Shown: in pieces, positions 26,731 to 34,756 of the stretch | Numbering within the stretch: the stretch's first letter is position 1 | How the letters are laid out: each line of letters starts with the position of its first letter | NCBI RefSeq assembly: GCF_946892675.1 | Contig: NZ_CAMPOV010000001.1 | Location: 594,033-658,032 of the forward strand | DNA: 64,000 bases | Reading direction: 5' to 3' | DNA from: Arthrobacter sp. Marseille-P9274 | GTDB taxonomy: Bacteria; Actinomycetota; Actinomycetes; Actinomycetales; Micrococcaceae | Made by a program: the position numbers and the translations under genes | Notes under the pieces: model-generated | Told to the model about the DNA's origin: nothing | The model's database searches: none | Seen by the model: the letters and a program-made list of their open reading frames with translations, nothing else

Positions 26731-27939
26731 TTATTCGAAGTCGGCCAGCCAGAGGTCCGGGCCGAACACTTCGTACTGGATGTCCTTCGCGGGGATGCCG
26801 CGGGCGATGAGCGCGCTGCGGACGGCCTTCATAAAGACCAGCGGGCCGCAGAGGTAGAACTCGGCGTCGGCCGGCAGTTCGGTGTCGGTTAGGTCCATGT
26901 AGCCGACATTGACGCCCTCGACCTCCTGCGTCCGGTGGCCCGGTTCTTCGTACCAGACTGCCATCGAGCCGTACTGGAGCTTCGCCAGGTCCTCGGTGAC
27001 CTGGTTGCGCAGCGCGAACGTCTCCTCGGAGTGGTCGGCGTGGAACAGCACCACGGTCCGGGTCGAGCCGTCCTTGACCAGGTGCGAGAGCATTCCGGCC
27101 ATCGGCGTGATGCCGATGCCGGCGCTGGCGAACACGATGGGCCGGTCCGAATACTCGAGCACGACATCGCCGAAGGGTGCCGAGAGCACCAGTTCGTCGC
27201 CGACCTTGATGTCCCGGTGCAGCAGGGTCGAGACCTCGCCGTCGGGTTTGCCGGATTCGTGCACCCGCTTGACCGCGAACTGCCGGTGCTCGCCGTCGTC
27301 GGCCCGGGTCAGGCTGTACTGCCGAGGCTGGTGCACGCCGTCCGGCATCAGCTGCTTAAGCGTCACGTACTGCCCGGGCAGCGACGGCTTGACCGGCCGG
27401 TCGTCCGTCCGCTCCACCACGAATGTCACAACGTCGGCGGACTCCTCGATCCGCTCCGCCACCCGCCAGGTCCGCCAGACCGTGTCCGGCTGCAGGTGGA
27501 CCGCGTCGTAGAGCCCGCGTTCCTTGTTGATCAGCAGGTTGGCCATGAGCCAGTAGACCTCGTCCCAGGCCTTGGCCACCGGTTCGGTCACGGCCTCGCC
27601 CAGCACGTCCACGATGGCCCACATCAGGTTGTCGTGGACGATCTGGTACTGGTCCGGGCGCAGGCCGAGCGACACGTGTTTGTGCGCGATCCGCGAGAGC
27701 AAGTGGTCCGGCAGGTCGTCCGGGTTCTCGATCAGCGTGGTGGCGAACGCGGCGATCGATCCCGCTAGCGCCTGCTGCTGACGGCCGTCCGCCTGGTTTC
27801 CGCGGTTGAACAGCCCGTCCAGCAGTTCCGGGTGCTCGCCGAACATGTGCTGGTAGAAGCGCTTGGCGATCTCCTGGATGTTCTCCCCCACTACGGGGAG
27901 CGTCGCCTTGATAACGGGGGTGGAAGTATCGGACAACAT
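26731..27939 (-). CDS. hmp: flavohemoglobin (nitric oxide dioxygenase)
   Basis: 402 residues. Globin domain (1-145) with proximal heme His in RIAHKHVSLGL and distal-side Tyr in AKRFYQHMF; FAD domain with RQYSLTRADDG; NAD domain with FASAGIGITPMAGML and FYLCGPLVFMK; C-terminal YEVFGPD. Converts NO and O2 to nitrate with NAD(P)H. Start ATG 27939 has AAGGAG eight bases upstream; the frame stays open far upstream, but that region is antisense to the ArsR/SRPBCC genes. It sits beside stress genes and a DevRS-like pair, in line with NO and hypoxia defence. No operator could be identified in the 277-base upstream region. Confidence 0.95.
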   Translation of the reverse strand: MLSDTSTPVIKATLPVVGENIQEIAKRFYQHMFGEHPELLDGLFNRGNQADGRQQQALAGSIAAFATTLIENPDDLPDHLLSRIAHKHVSLGLRPDQYQIVHDNLMWAIVDVLGEAVTEPVAKAWDEVYWLMANLLINKERGLYDAVHLQPDTVWRTWRVAERIEESADVVTFVVERTDDRPVKPSLPGQYVTLKQLMPDGVHQPRQYSLTRADDGEHRQFAVKRVHESGKPDGEVSTLLHRDIKVGDELVLSAPFGDVVLEYSDRPIVFASAGIGITPMAGMLSHLVKDGSTRTVVLFHADHSEETFALRNQVTEDLAKLQYGSMAVWYEEPGHRTQEVEGVNVGYMDLTDTELPADAEFYLCGPLVFMKAVRSALIARGIPAKDIQYEVFGPDLWLADFE

Positions 27940-28147
27940 GCTCAAGACTCCTTCACTGGCAGGTGCCTGTCGTTCGTTCCAACAACCCCCAGCTTCCTCC
28001 CCTCCACCACAATGCACCACCCGCATCGGACGGTCGGGGTTTCCCAACCGCACGCCGGGTCGGGCGGCGCCACGTACCCCCAGCCGCAACCCGGCACGGC
28101 CAAAAGCCTGCCCTTGGCACGCAGCCCAAATCCCATCGTCGTGCCTC

Positions 28148-28176
28148 TTGACCCTTGGGAGTGCCGGGAGTAGATT
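28148..28176 (+). promoter_or_regulatory. promoter TTGACC-N17-TAGATT of the arsR operon
   Basis: Near-consensus sigma-70-type promoter: -35 TTGACC at 28148-28153, 17-base spacer, -10 TAGATT at 28171-28176. The predicted start near 28183 falls inside the palindromic operator. Confidence 0.75.
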
Positions 28177-28181
28177 CATAG

Positions 28182-28197
28182 TCAACCAATTGGTTGA
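28182..28197. promoter_or_regulatory. ArsR operator TCAACCAATTGGTTGA
   Basis: Perfect 16-base palindrome at the predicted transcription start, 20 bases before the ArsR start codon. An additional half-site GTTGACT follows near 28209, mirroring the AGTCAAC that begins the palindrome. Binding of the ArsR dimer here would block initiation, giving autorepression. Confidence 0.8.
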
Positions 28198-28216
28198 TAA
28201 ATGAGGAAGTTGACTA

Positions 28217-28570
28217 ATGGACACGGACGACGGCACCCTCGACCTGGCTTTCATGGCCTTGGCCGACCCGGTCCGCCGCCGCATCATCGCCCGGCTCAGC
28301 CGGGGGCCCGCTACAGTCAACGAACTGGCGGAACCGTTTGAGATCACCAAGCAGGCGGTTTCGAAGCACATCCAGGTCCTCGAGCAGGCGCAGCTGGTGA
28401 CCCGCACCCGCGAGGCACAGCGCCGGCCCGTCCACCTGAATCCCGCCCGGCTGGAGGCGCTGACGTCGTGGATCGACCAGTACCGGCTGGTCCGCGAGGC
28501 GCAGTTCAGGAGCCTCGACGCCGTCCTTCGCTCCCAAGCCGCCGCCGGCGGCCCGCAACTTAAGGAATGA
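28217..28570 (+). CDS. ArsR-family winged-helix repressor
   Basis: 117 residues, ArsR fold without the metal-binding ELCVCD motif: LDLAFMALADPVRRRIIARLSRG, ATVNELAEPFEITKQAVSKHIQVLEQAQLVTR, then RRPVHLNPARLEALTSWIDQYR. This subgroup regulates adjacent SRPBCC/AHSA1 genes rather than metal resistance. The gene is preceded by a clear promoter and palindrome and its stop overlaps an ATG of the next gene, so it is coupled to the SRPBCC genes. Confidence 0.92.
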   Translation: MDTDDGTLDLAFMALADPVRRRIIARLSRGPATVNELAEPFEITKQAVSKHIQVLEQAQLVTRTREAQRRPVHLNPARLEALTSWIDQYRLVREAQFRSLDAVLRSQAAAGGPQLKE

Positions 28571-28572
28571 CC

Positions 28573-29058
28573 ATGAGCAACGATCTGAAACTCGATCTCC
28601 CGGCACACCTGCCCTTCATCGACTACGAGCGCGATTTCGACTTTTCCGTGGCCGACGTCTTCCGCGCCCACAAGGACCCGGCCCTCCTCAAGCAGTGGCT
28701 CGGGCCGCGCGGCCTGCACATGGAGGTGGAGCACTACGATTTCCGAACCGGCGGCAGCTACCGCTACATCCACACGGATCCGGAAGGGACGCCGTACACC
28801 TTCAGCGGAATCTTCCACACGGTCCGCGAGAACGAGCTCGCCGTCCAGACCTTCGAGTTCGGCGGCTACCCGGACGTCGTGAGCATCGAATTCATGACCT
28901 TCAAGGACCTCGGCGAAGGGCGCTGCCGCCTGGTCGGACACGCCGTCTACCCCACCCTCGAGGCGAGGGATGGCATGGCGCAGTCCGGCATGGAGGGCGG
29001 CATGAGCGAGGGGTACGAGCGCCTGGACGAACTGCTCGCCGCGCAGCGGGTGTCTTGA
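28573..29058 (+). CDS. SRPBCC (AHSA1-like) protein, copy 1
   Basis: 161 residues of helix-grip fold: YERDFDFSVADVFRAHKDPALLKQWLGPRGLH, GGSYRYIHTDPEGTPYTFSGIFHTV, and GMEGGMSEGYERLDELL at the C-terminus, all typical of AHSA1-type ligand-binding proteins. ATG 28573 is preferred (AAGGA six bases upstream); ATG 28567 overlaps the ArsR stop. It is a paralogue of the next gene, arising from duplication. Ligand unknown. Confidence 0.87.
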   Translation: MSNDLKLDLPAHLPFIDYERDFDFSVADVFRAHKDPALLKQWLGPRGLHMEVEHYDFRTGGSYRYIHTDPEGTPYTFSGIFHTVRENELAVQTFEFGGYPDVVSIEFMTFKDLGEGRCRLVGHAVYPTLEARDGMAQSGMEGGMSEGYERLDELLAAQRVS

Positions 29059-29116
29059 AACAACGACGCCGGCGCCCGGCCCGGGTGCCGGACCGGACAC
29101 TGGAGAGGAGCACACC

Positions 29117-29596
29117 ATGAGCAACGCACTGACCGTCAGGAATCCCGAGGGCCTGCCCTACACCGAATATGAGCGCGAGTTCGACGCCCCGGCCGCCGCC
29201 GTCTTCCGCGCGCACACCGACCCGGAGCTGTACCTGCAGTGGATCGGCCCGCACGGCCTGACCACCCGGATCGACGAGCACGACTATCGGGCGGGAGGGT
29301 CCTTCCGCTTCGTCCAGCACGGGCACGACGGCGTCGAGTACGCTTTCCGCGGCACAGTCCACAACGTGCGGGAGGGCGAGTTCATCCTCAACACCTTCGA
29401 ATACGAGGGCTGGCCGGACGTCGTCACCCTCGAATACACCAGGTTCGAGGACCTGCCGGGCGGCCGGTCGCGGCTCACCGGGCGCTCCGTCTTCCCCGAC
29501 CTGGACTCCCGGAAACACTACCTGGAGGAAGGGATGGAGCGTGGCATGACCGAAGGCTACGATCGACTCGACACCCTCCTGGCGCAGGCCAGCTGA
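29117..29596 (+). CDS. SRPBCC (AHSA1-like) protein, copy 2
   Basis: 159 residues, clearly homologous to copy 1 throughout (YEREFDAPAAAVFRAHTDPELYLQWIGPHGL; GGSFRFVQHGHDGVEYAFRGTVHNV; GMERGMTEGYDRLDTLL). GAGAGGAG lies before the ATG. The divergence of the ligand-pocket side chains from copy 1 suggests a different or split ligand specificity. Same operon as ArsR, copy 1 and the VOC protein. Confidence 0.87.
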   Translation: MSNALTVRNPEGLPYTEYEREFDAPAAAVFRAHTDPELYLQWIGPHGLTTRIDEHDYRAGGSFRFVQHGHDGVEYAFRGTVHNVREGEFILNTFEYEGWPDVVTLEYTRFEDLPGGRSRLTGRSVFPDLDSRKHYLEEGMERGMTEGYDRLDTLLAQAS

Positions 29597-29617
29597 ACCG
29601 CCGGAAAGGAGCCTCCA

Positions 29618-30034
29618 TTGGACTGGACGCTCGAAGTTGTCATCGTCCCCGTGAGCGATATCGACCGGGCCATCCGGTTCTACCGGGACCAGCTGGGCTT
29701 TGCCCTGGACCACCACACCGTGCACGGGGAAATGGATTTCGCGCAGCTCACTCCGCGCGGCTCCGGCTGCTCGATCGTCATCGGGAACCTGCCGGGGCAA
29801 AGCGACATGGCGCCGGGCTCGCTCCGCGGCCTGCAGCTGGTGGTTTCGGATGCAGAGGCGGCCCGCGAGGAGCTGCTGGGCCGCGGCGTGGAATGCAGCG
29901 ACATCTCCGTCATCGACCCGCGCGACGGGGGCACCTTCTTCGGCTTCAGCGACCCGGACGGCAACACCTGGGCCGTGCAGCAGATGAAGGTGCGCGCCGA
30001 AAAGCCGCTGATTCCCCACGAGGCGCGAATCTGA
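29618..30034 (+). CDS. VOC-family (glyoxalase-fold) protein
   Basis: 138 residues. First beta-alpha-beta module: VVIVPVSDIDRAIRFYRDQLGFALD; second: QLVVSDAEAAREELLGRGVEC and FFGFSDPDGNTWAVQQ, ending the typical DPDGN loop. The start is TTG at 29618 with AAAGGAG in good position. Last gene of the ArsR operon, followed by a terminator hairpin. Enzyme (lyase/dioxygenase) or binding protein cannot be told. Confidence 0.86.
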   Translation: MDWTLEVVIVPVSDIDRAIRFYRDQLGFALDHHTVHGEMDFAQLTPRGSGCSIVIGNLPGQSDMAPGSLRGLQLVVSDAEAAREELLGRGVECSDISVIDPRDGGTFFGFSDPDGNTWAVQQMKVRAEKPLIPHEARI

Positions 30035-30047
30035 GAAAAAAGACGCC

Positions 30048-30080
30048 CCAGGCCCGCGGTTATGGAAACCGCGGGCCTGG
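30048..30080. terminator. bidirectional intrinsic terminator
   Basis: Perfect 14-bp stem (CCAGGCCCGCGGTT with its complement) and 5-base loop. An A6 run lies just left of it (30035-30041), which becomes a U-run for the minus-strand gene. It separates the converging VOC and SRPBCC genes. Confidence 0.82.
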
Positions 30081-30113
30081 AGCGACTGTGCCGGTCCACT
30101 AGGACCAACCGGA

Positions 30114-30881
30114 CTATTTCAGGGTGTCGCCCCGATCGACGTGCCCGGTCCGCCCCTGCGTAGTCCCGAGGTCCGGATCGTTACCCTCGATGACCGTCCT
30201 CTCCGTTTCCACCACGACCGCGTCGGGCGGTGTCAGCACTTCCTCGGTGACGACCACGGTCTCGTCGTCGTCCTTCTTCCCGGCTGCCGCTGCTGCTGCC
30301 ACGCCCGCGGCTGCCGCACCCGCCGCGGCTACGCCGGCGGCAGCGGCCTTGCCGGAGATACCCGCCTTGCCCGAATCACCGAGCGACGTTGCGGCAGCTT
30401 CCGTGCCGGGCGTTCCGACCGCTGCGCCTTCATTGACGGAGCCGCGCCAGGCGCCGGTGGCGTACCGCTCCGACTCGATGAACTCCTTGAAGCGTTCGAG
30501 GTCGCCCTCGGCCTGCTTTTCGACGACGTGCAGCTTGTCGCCGACCTTTTCGACCAGGCCCTCGGGCTCGTATTCGAGGGACAGGCTGATCGACGTCTGG
30601 CCGCCGCCCACGTCCTCGAACTCCACGGAGCCGGCGTTGGTCGCGCCCTCAGTCGCGGCCCAGGCCACCTTGCGGTCCGGAACCTGCTCCAGGATCCTGG
30701 CCTCCCAGCGCCGCTTGACGCCGGCGATCTCGGCGACCCATTCCAGCCGATCGTCGCTCAGCTGGGTCACGCTCTTGACTCCGCCCATGAACTGCGGGAA
30801 ATCCTCGAACTGCGTCCACTGGTTGTACGCGGTGCTGACTGGAACATTGACGAGGATTCGCTTGTCGACCTTGGTGCTCAT
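30114..30881 (-). CDS. SRPBCC-family protein with Ala/Gly-rich tail
   Basis: 255 residues. N-terminal 145 residues are a polyketide-cyclase/dehydrase-like helix-grip domain (VDKRILVNVPVSTAYNQWTQFEDFPQFMGGVKSV, EFEDVGGGQTSISLSLEYEPEG, ERFKEFIESE). The remainder is low-complexity: a stretch of about 30 Ala/Gly residues with Lys, then an acidic segment and Thr/Val-rich end (VVVTEEVLTPPDAVVVETERTVIEG). Good GGAGAAG ribosome site. Homologues are common general-stress proteins in actinobacteria. A CGTAAG/CTTACG inverted repeat lies upstream. Confidence 0.82.
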   Translation of the reverse strand: MSTKVDKRILVNVPVSTAYNQWTQFEDFPQFMGGVKSVTQLSDDRLEWVAEIAGVKRRWEARILEQVPDRKVAWAATEGATNAGSVEFEDVGGGQTSISLSLEYEPEGLVEKVGDKLHVVEKQAEGDLERFKEFIESERYATGAWRGSVNEGAAVGTPGTEAAATSLGDSGKAGISGKAAAAGVAAAGAAAAGVAAAAAAGKKDDDETVVVTEEVLTPPDAVVVETERTVIEGNDPDLGTTQGRTGHVDRGDTLK

Positions 30882-30909
30882 TGCTTCTCCTTCGACGGTG
30901 GGGTCCTGA

Positions 30910-30942
30910 CGTAAGATGCATCAATTAGTCAGGTTGCTTACG
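30910..30942. promoter_or_regulatory. CGTAAG-N21-CTTACG inverted repeat
   Basis: Two 6-base complementary arms (30910-30915 and 30937-30942) lie 30-60 bases upstream of the SRPBCC start, in an AT-richer stretch likely to be the promoter. Possible regulator site; no regulator is adjacent. Confidence 0.35.
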
Positions 30943-31047
30943 ATACCGCCCATCATGCCGGCCCAACACCCAAAGCGGCAGATCCGGCCGCAGGCACTTT
31001 TGCATCCGGCGCGAACCCGCGCGTCCTCCAAGGCACCGGCTACTGGC

Positions 31048-32817
31048 TCACTTCCGGGACGGGAGCACCAGCAGGGCGTCGCCCACGGCCCGCTGGGCAC
31101 CGCCGTCGTTGGAGGGCACGTTGACCACTTCGCCGTCGGCAACCATAGTGGTGGACCCGCCGCCGTCGAGGTTGACGGCGTCGACCATGCCCAGCGACTT
31201 GGCCACCGCGGCGGCCTCGTGGATGCTGAGGCCGAGCGCCGAGGTCTGCCGACCGTCGGCGGTGACCAGCATGAGCCGGCCAGCCGCATCCACGCCCGCA
31301 ATGGTGCGGGGATTGCGCTGGTGGACCCAGCCGTAGAACATGCCCGGGTTGTCGGCGTGGACCATGCCGTCACGCTCGGCGGTGACCATGAGCTCGCCGT
31401 CCTGCAGCAGCAGCGGGCCGCCGTTGACCACGTGGCTGTCCTTGTCCAGCCGCAGGTCCTTGCCGTCCGCGCCGGCGAACGCGGAGCTGACCTTCAGGGG
31501 CGTCCCGCTCCGTGCCAGCTTCGCCAGGCGGTCGGCGTCCCCGCCCGTGGCCTGGACTGTCCGGCCGCCGGCCGGGACCGCGGTGCCGCGGCTGCCGTTG
31601 ATGGCCGTGACTTTGCCCCTCGCGTCCAGGACGACCTCGAGACCGGGACCGGATGGCGTCGCGGACCCGAAATCGGCGGTGAACGCGACCAGTTCGTCCG
31701 CGTCGGTGCAGGTGGCGTCGTGTTTCGGCGCCTCGGTCGGCTGGTCGTCGGTGCCGCCGCAGTTGCGGACCAGGCCGGGCACCCGATTGATCCCGTCCAG
31801 CGCCAGCTCCTCTCCCCCCGCGGCGACGGTTCCCTGCCAGGTGAGGCGTTCGACGGCGGCGCGGGCCTTGGGCCCGTCGATCACCAGCGAGGGGCGGTCG
31901 CCGACGGCCTCGCTGAGCACCTTGCCGTTGTAGGCTCCGGCACCGGCCGGATCACCCTCTGCACCGTGGGAGGCGTTGAACACGAAGAAGCCGCCGTTCA
32001 CCGCGGCCAGGGCGTCGGCAGCGGCGGCCAACTGGCTCGTGGTTTCGCGCTGCTCAAGGTCCGGTCCGAAGGCCGCCGCGAGCTCGCCGTCGAACTCCTT
32101 CGGGTCGATCGTCAGGACCTCGAGGTTCCAAGGGCCCTGCTGCTGATTGGCGCCGGCGGAGTCCCCGTCCCAGCCGGTATACCAAACAGCTGAGGCATAG
32201 CCGGCCGTCTTGATGCGGGCCACCGTGCCGGCGCCGTCCTCGCGGCTGCCGAACTCGCCGGCCCGGACACGGTAGCCGAGGTCGCCGCCGGAATCGGCGA
32301 GCCGTTCGGACACGACGCGCTCCACCCGCGCCTCGATGCCGGAAGCGGCCAGCTCGCCGGCGACCCGGCGGGCGGTGTCCTCGTCCCTCACCGCTGCATC
32401 CGCAACGCCAGCGACGCCGGAGGGCAGCTTCACTTCGACGGTCCAGGGCAACTGCTCGTTGCCGGTGCCGCGGGCAATCGCGGTATGGGTCACGCCCGGC
32501 GCGAGCTCCCGGGCGGTCCGCGTTTCGGAAAGGCTGGCTGCGCCGAGGTCCAGGAACGGGGCGTCCGGAAGCGCGCCGCGGTTGGCGGCAGGGAGGGAGG
32601 ACGTCACGGCGGGGAGGGAGCCGGAACCGGCCACGGCGGTACCGGGCAGGACGAGGGGCAGCACGATGCCACCGGCGGCCAGGGTCGCGGCGGCCGCGAG
32701 GGCGCTACGCTTCAGGTGGCGCACGAGTGGTGCGGCGGCGCGGGCGGAAGGGGCATCAGGGGCGGAAGGTGTCTCGGGGGCGGTTGCTGCTGGTGCGGAG
32801 GAGTCATTCACAGCCAC
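31048..32817 (-). CDS. secreted phosphodiester glycosidase (NAGPA domain) with SPOR-like region
   Basis: 589 residues, GTG start. An N-terminal 32-residue polar Ala/Pro-rich leader precedes a signal/anchor helix (LAAAATLAAGGIVLPLVLPGTAVAG). A SPOR-like segment with DEDTARRVAGELAASGIEARVE and GYRVRAGEF follows, then the NAGPA domain from about 290: AAVNGGFFVFNASHG, FYGWVHQRNPRTIAGVDAAG, VNLDGGGSTTMV, and a terminal AVGDALLVLPSRK. The LDGGGS motif is the family hallmark. It probably hydrolyses a phosphodiester-linked sugar in the envelope or outside. Divergent from the exported PhoD phosphatase, suggesting a phosphate-scavenging pair. Confidence 0.87.
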   Translation of the reverse strand: MAVNDSSAPAATAPETPSAPDAPSARAAAPLVRHLKRSALAAAATLAAGGIVLPLVLPGTAVAGSGSLPAVTSSLPAANRGALPDAPFLDLGAASLSETRTARELAPGVTHTAIARGTGNEQLPWTVEVKLPSGVAGVADAAVRDEDTARRVAGELAASGIEARVERVVSERLADSGGDLGYRVRAGEFGSREDGAGTVARIKTAGYASAVWYTGWDGDSAGANQQQGPWNLEVLTIDPKEFDGELAAAFGPDLEQRETTSQLAAAADALAAVNGGFFVFNASHGAEGDPAGAGAYNGKVLSEAVGDRPSLVIDGPKARAAVERLTWQGTVAAGGEELALDGINRVPGLVRNCGGTDDQPTEAPKHDATCTDADELVAFTADFGSATPSGPGLEVVLDARGKVTAINGSRGTAVPAGGRTVQATGGDADRLAKLARSGTPLKVSSAFAGADGKDLRLDKDSHVVNGGPLLLQDGELMVTAERDGMVHADNPGMFYGWVHQRNPRTIAGVDAAGRLMLVTADGRQTSALGLSIHEAAAVAKSLGMVDAVNLDGGGSTTMVADGEVVNVPSNDGGAQRAVGDALLVLPSRK

Positions 32818-32883
32818 AACGTAGGGCCGGCGCCCGGTGGCGGAGCCACGGAACCCGGCAGGTTCGGCGAGTGTTGGCCTAGG

Positions 32884-32941
32884 GTTCAGCGACCCGTCCG
32901 GTACGGAACCTTGCGTTCACCGGCGTCGCCAAACGTTCAGG
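32884..32941. promoter_or_regulatory. GTTCA-containing repeats, possible PHO-box-like sites
   Basis: GTTCAGC at 32884, GTTCACC at 32915 and GTTCAGG at 32935 lie in the region shared by the glycosidase and phoD promoters. Streptomyces PHO boxes are direct repeats of GTTCACC at 11-base spacing; here spacing is 31 and 20, so the match is only suggestive. Confidence 0.25.
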
Positions 32942-33063
32942 GGCGGCTTCCTGGGGGACGCCGGAGATTTACTCGGCGGGATAGAACCATTCACTTCCGT
33001 GCGAAGTACTGGAGAGGCAGTTCCTTCCCCAGCATCACTCCCCCAGCATCCAGGAGCTTTGCC

Positions 33064-34635
33064 ATGCCCTCTCCCCTGTTCCTGCCCGACCGCCGCCGAT
33101 TCCTGACCCTGGCCGGCGGGGGCGCCGTGGCCATTGCCGCGGGCATGATGGCGTCGTCGGCCCCCGCCGTCGCCGATCCCCGTTTTGCGTCCGATCCCTT
33201 CACCCTCGGTGTCGCTTCCGGCGATCCCCTGCCCCACGGCGTCGTGCTCTGGACCCGCCTGGCCCTGGACCCCATTGCACCCGACGGCAGCGGCGGCATG
33301 CCGGCGTCGAGCTACCCGGTCACGTGGCAGGTCGCGGAGGACCCGGCCTTCGCCCGCGTGGTGAAGGCCGGGACGGAACACGCGGTGCCGGAGCTCGGCC
33401 ACAGCGTGCACGCGGAGGTCAACGGGCTGCGGCCGGACCGCGAGTACTGGTACCGCTTCCGAGTGGGCAGCTTCGTCAGCCAGGCCGGACGGACCAGGAC
33501 CGCGCCGACCCCCGACGCGGCGCTTGCCTCGCTCAGCTTCGCGTTCGCCAGCTGCCAGAACTACCCGGACGGCTATTTCACTGCCTTCCGGCACATGGCC
33601 AACGAGGACCTGGACCTGGTGATCCACCTCGGCGACTATATCTACGAGACCGGCGGGCAGGGCAGCATCGGCCGCGGCCACCTGCCCGTGGCGGAGATCT
33701 TCTCGCTAGCCGACTATCGCGTCCGCTACGGCCAATACAAGGCGGACGCCGACCTGCAGGCCGCCCACGCTGCGGCGCCGTGGCTGGTCACGGTCGACGA
33801 CCACGAGGTGGAGAACAACTGGGCCGGGAGCATTTCGCAGGTGGACAAGGAACCGGACCAGGATCCGGCGGTCTTCCTGCAGCGCCGTGCCGCAGCCTTC
33901 CAGGCGTTCTATGAAAACCAGCCGCTGCGCCTGGCCTCCAAGCCGAACGGGGCGGAGATGCAGCTCTACCGGCGGCTCGCGTTCGGCCGGCTGGCGGAGA
34001 TCAACATGATTGACACCCGCCAGTACCGCGACGACCAGGTCGCGGAGCAGGCCGACCGCCTCCATCCGGACCGCTCCATGCTCGGGGCCGCGCAGGAGGA
34101 CTGGCTGCTGGACGGGCTCGGCCGGTCACAGGCCACCTGGAACGTCCTGGGCAACCAGATCTTCGCCATGCAGGCGGACCACGAAGCCGGCGAGCCAACG
34201 CGCTTCGGGCTGGACACGTGGGACGGCTACGCGGCAGCGCGGCAGCGGATTTTCGACGGCGTCCGGGACCAGGGCGTGGAGAACTTCGTCATCCTCACCG
34301 GCGACGCGCACCGCAGCGCCGCGGCGGACCTGAAGACCGACTTCAACGACCCGTCCTCGGCGACCGTGGGGACCGAGTTCCTCGGCACGTCGATCAGTTC
34401 CGGCCGCGACGGCAAGCCGATGGACGACCTCGGCCTGGTCTGGCTGCAGGAGAATCCGCACATGAAATTCCATAACTCACAGCGCGGCTACGTCCGCTGC
34501 GAGCTGACCCCGGCCAGTTGGCGCAGCGACTACAAGGTGGTCCCCTACGTCAGCCGGCCTGGCGCGCCCCTCCACACCGCCGCGAGTGTCCATATCGAGG
34601 CGGGCGTCGCAGGCATCGCGCAGGTGGAGCAGTAG
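33064..34635 (+). CDS. phoD: Tat-exported alkaline phosphatase D (PhoD)
   Basis: 523 residues. Twin-arginine signal PDRRRFLTLAGGGAVAIAAG at residues 8-27, PhoD_N fibronectin-like domain (FTLGVASGDPLPHGVVLWTRL), and metallophosphatase domain with SFAFASCQNYPDGYF, DLVIHLGDYIYE, VTVDDHEVENNW, INMIDTRQYR and FVILTGDAHRSAAADL. These supply the Fe/Ca ligands of PhoD phosphodiesterase/phosphomonoesterases. Start ATG 33064 has AGGAG seven bases upstream. Normal length. Likely induced by phosphate limitation (family knowledge); a terminator follows. Confidence 0.93.
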   Translation: MPSPLFLPDRRRFLTLAGGGAVAIAAGMMASSAPAVADPRFASDPFTLGVASGDPLPHGVVLWTRLALDPIAPDGSGGMPASSYPVTWQVAEDPAFARVVKAGTEHAVPELGHSVHAEVNGLRPDREYWYRFRVGSFVSQAGRTRTAPTPDAALASLSFAFASCQNYPDGYFTAFRHMANEDLDLVIHLGDYIYETGGQGSIGRGHLPVAEIFSLADYRVRYGQYKADADLQAAHAAAPWLVTVDDHEVENNWAGSISQVDKEPDQDPAVFLQRRAAAFQAFYENQPLRLASKPNGAEMQLYRRLAFGRLAEINMIDTRQYRDDQVAEQADRLHPDRSMLGAAQEDWLLDGLGRSQATWNVLGNQIFAMQADHEAGEPTRFGLDTWDGYAAARQRIFDGVRDQGVENFVILTGDAHRSAAADLKTDFNDPSSATVGTEFLGTSISSGRDGKPMDDLGLVWLQENPHMKFHNSQRGYVRCELTPASWRSDYKVVPYVSRPGAPLHTAASVHIEAGVAGIAQVEQ

Positions 34636-34690
34636 CGGCTGGTGGCGGGTTGGGACCGGCGGTGGTGCTGAGCCTGGTCGGACAACAACG

Positions 34691-34729
34691 ACGCCGGTGC
34701 CCGGCCTCCGAGGGGCGGGGCACCGGCGT
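34691..34729. terminator. bidirectional intrinsic terminator
   Basis: Arms ACGCCGGTGCCC (34691-34702) and GGGCACCGGCGT (34718-34729) form a 12-bp stem with a G/C-rich loop between converging phoD and hydroxylase genes. It shares the CGGTGCC core with terminators at 3500 and 41176. Confidence 0.75.
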
Positions 34730-34756
34730 GTTGGCCGTGCTCGGGTCCGGCCGAGG

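Noticed and set aside
27940-29124. Long upstream extension of the flavohemoglobin frame
   Set aside because: Antisense to ArsR and SRPBCC genes; globin starts at the ATG with AAGGAG.
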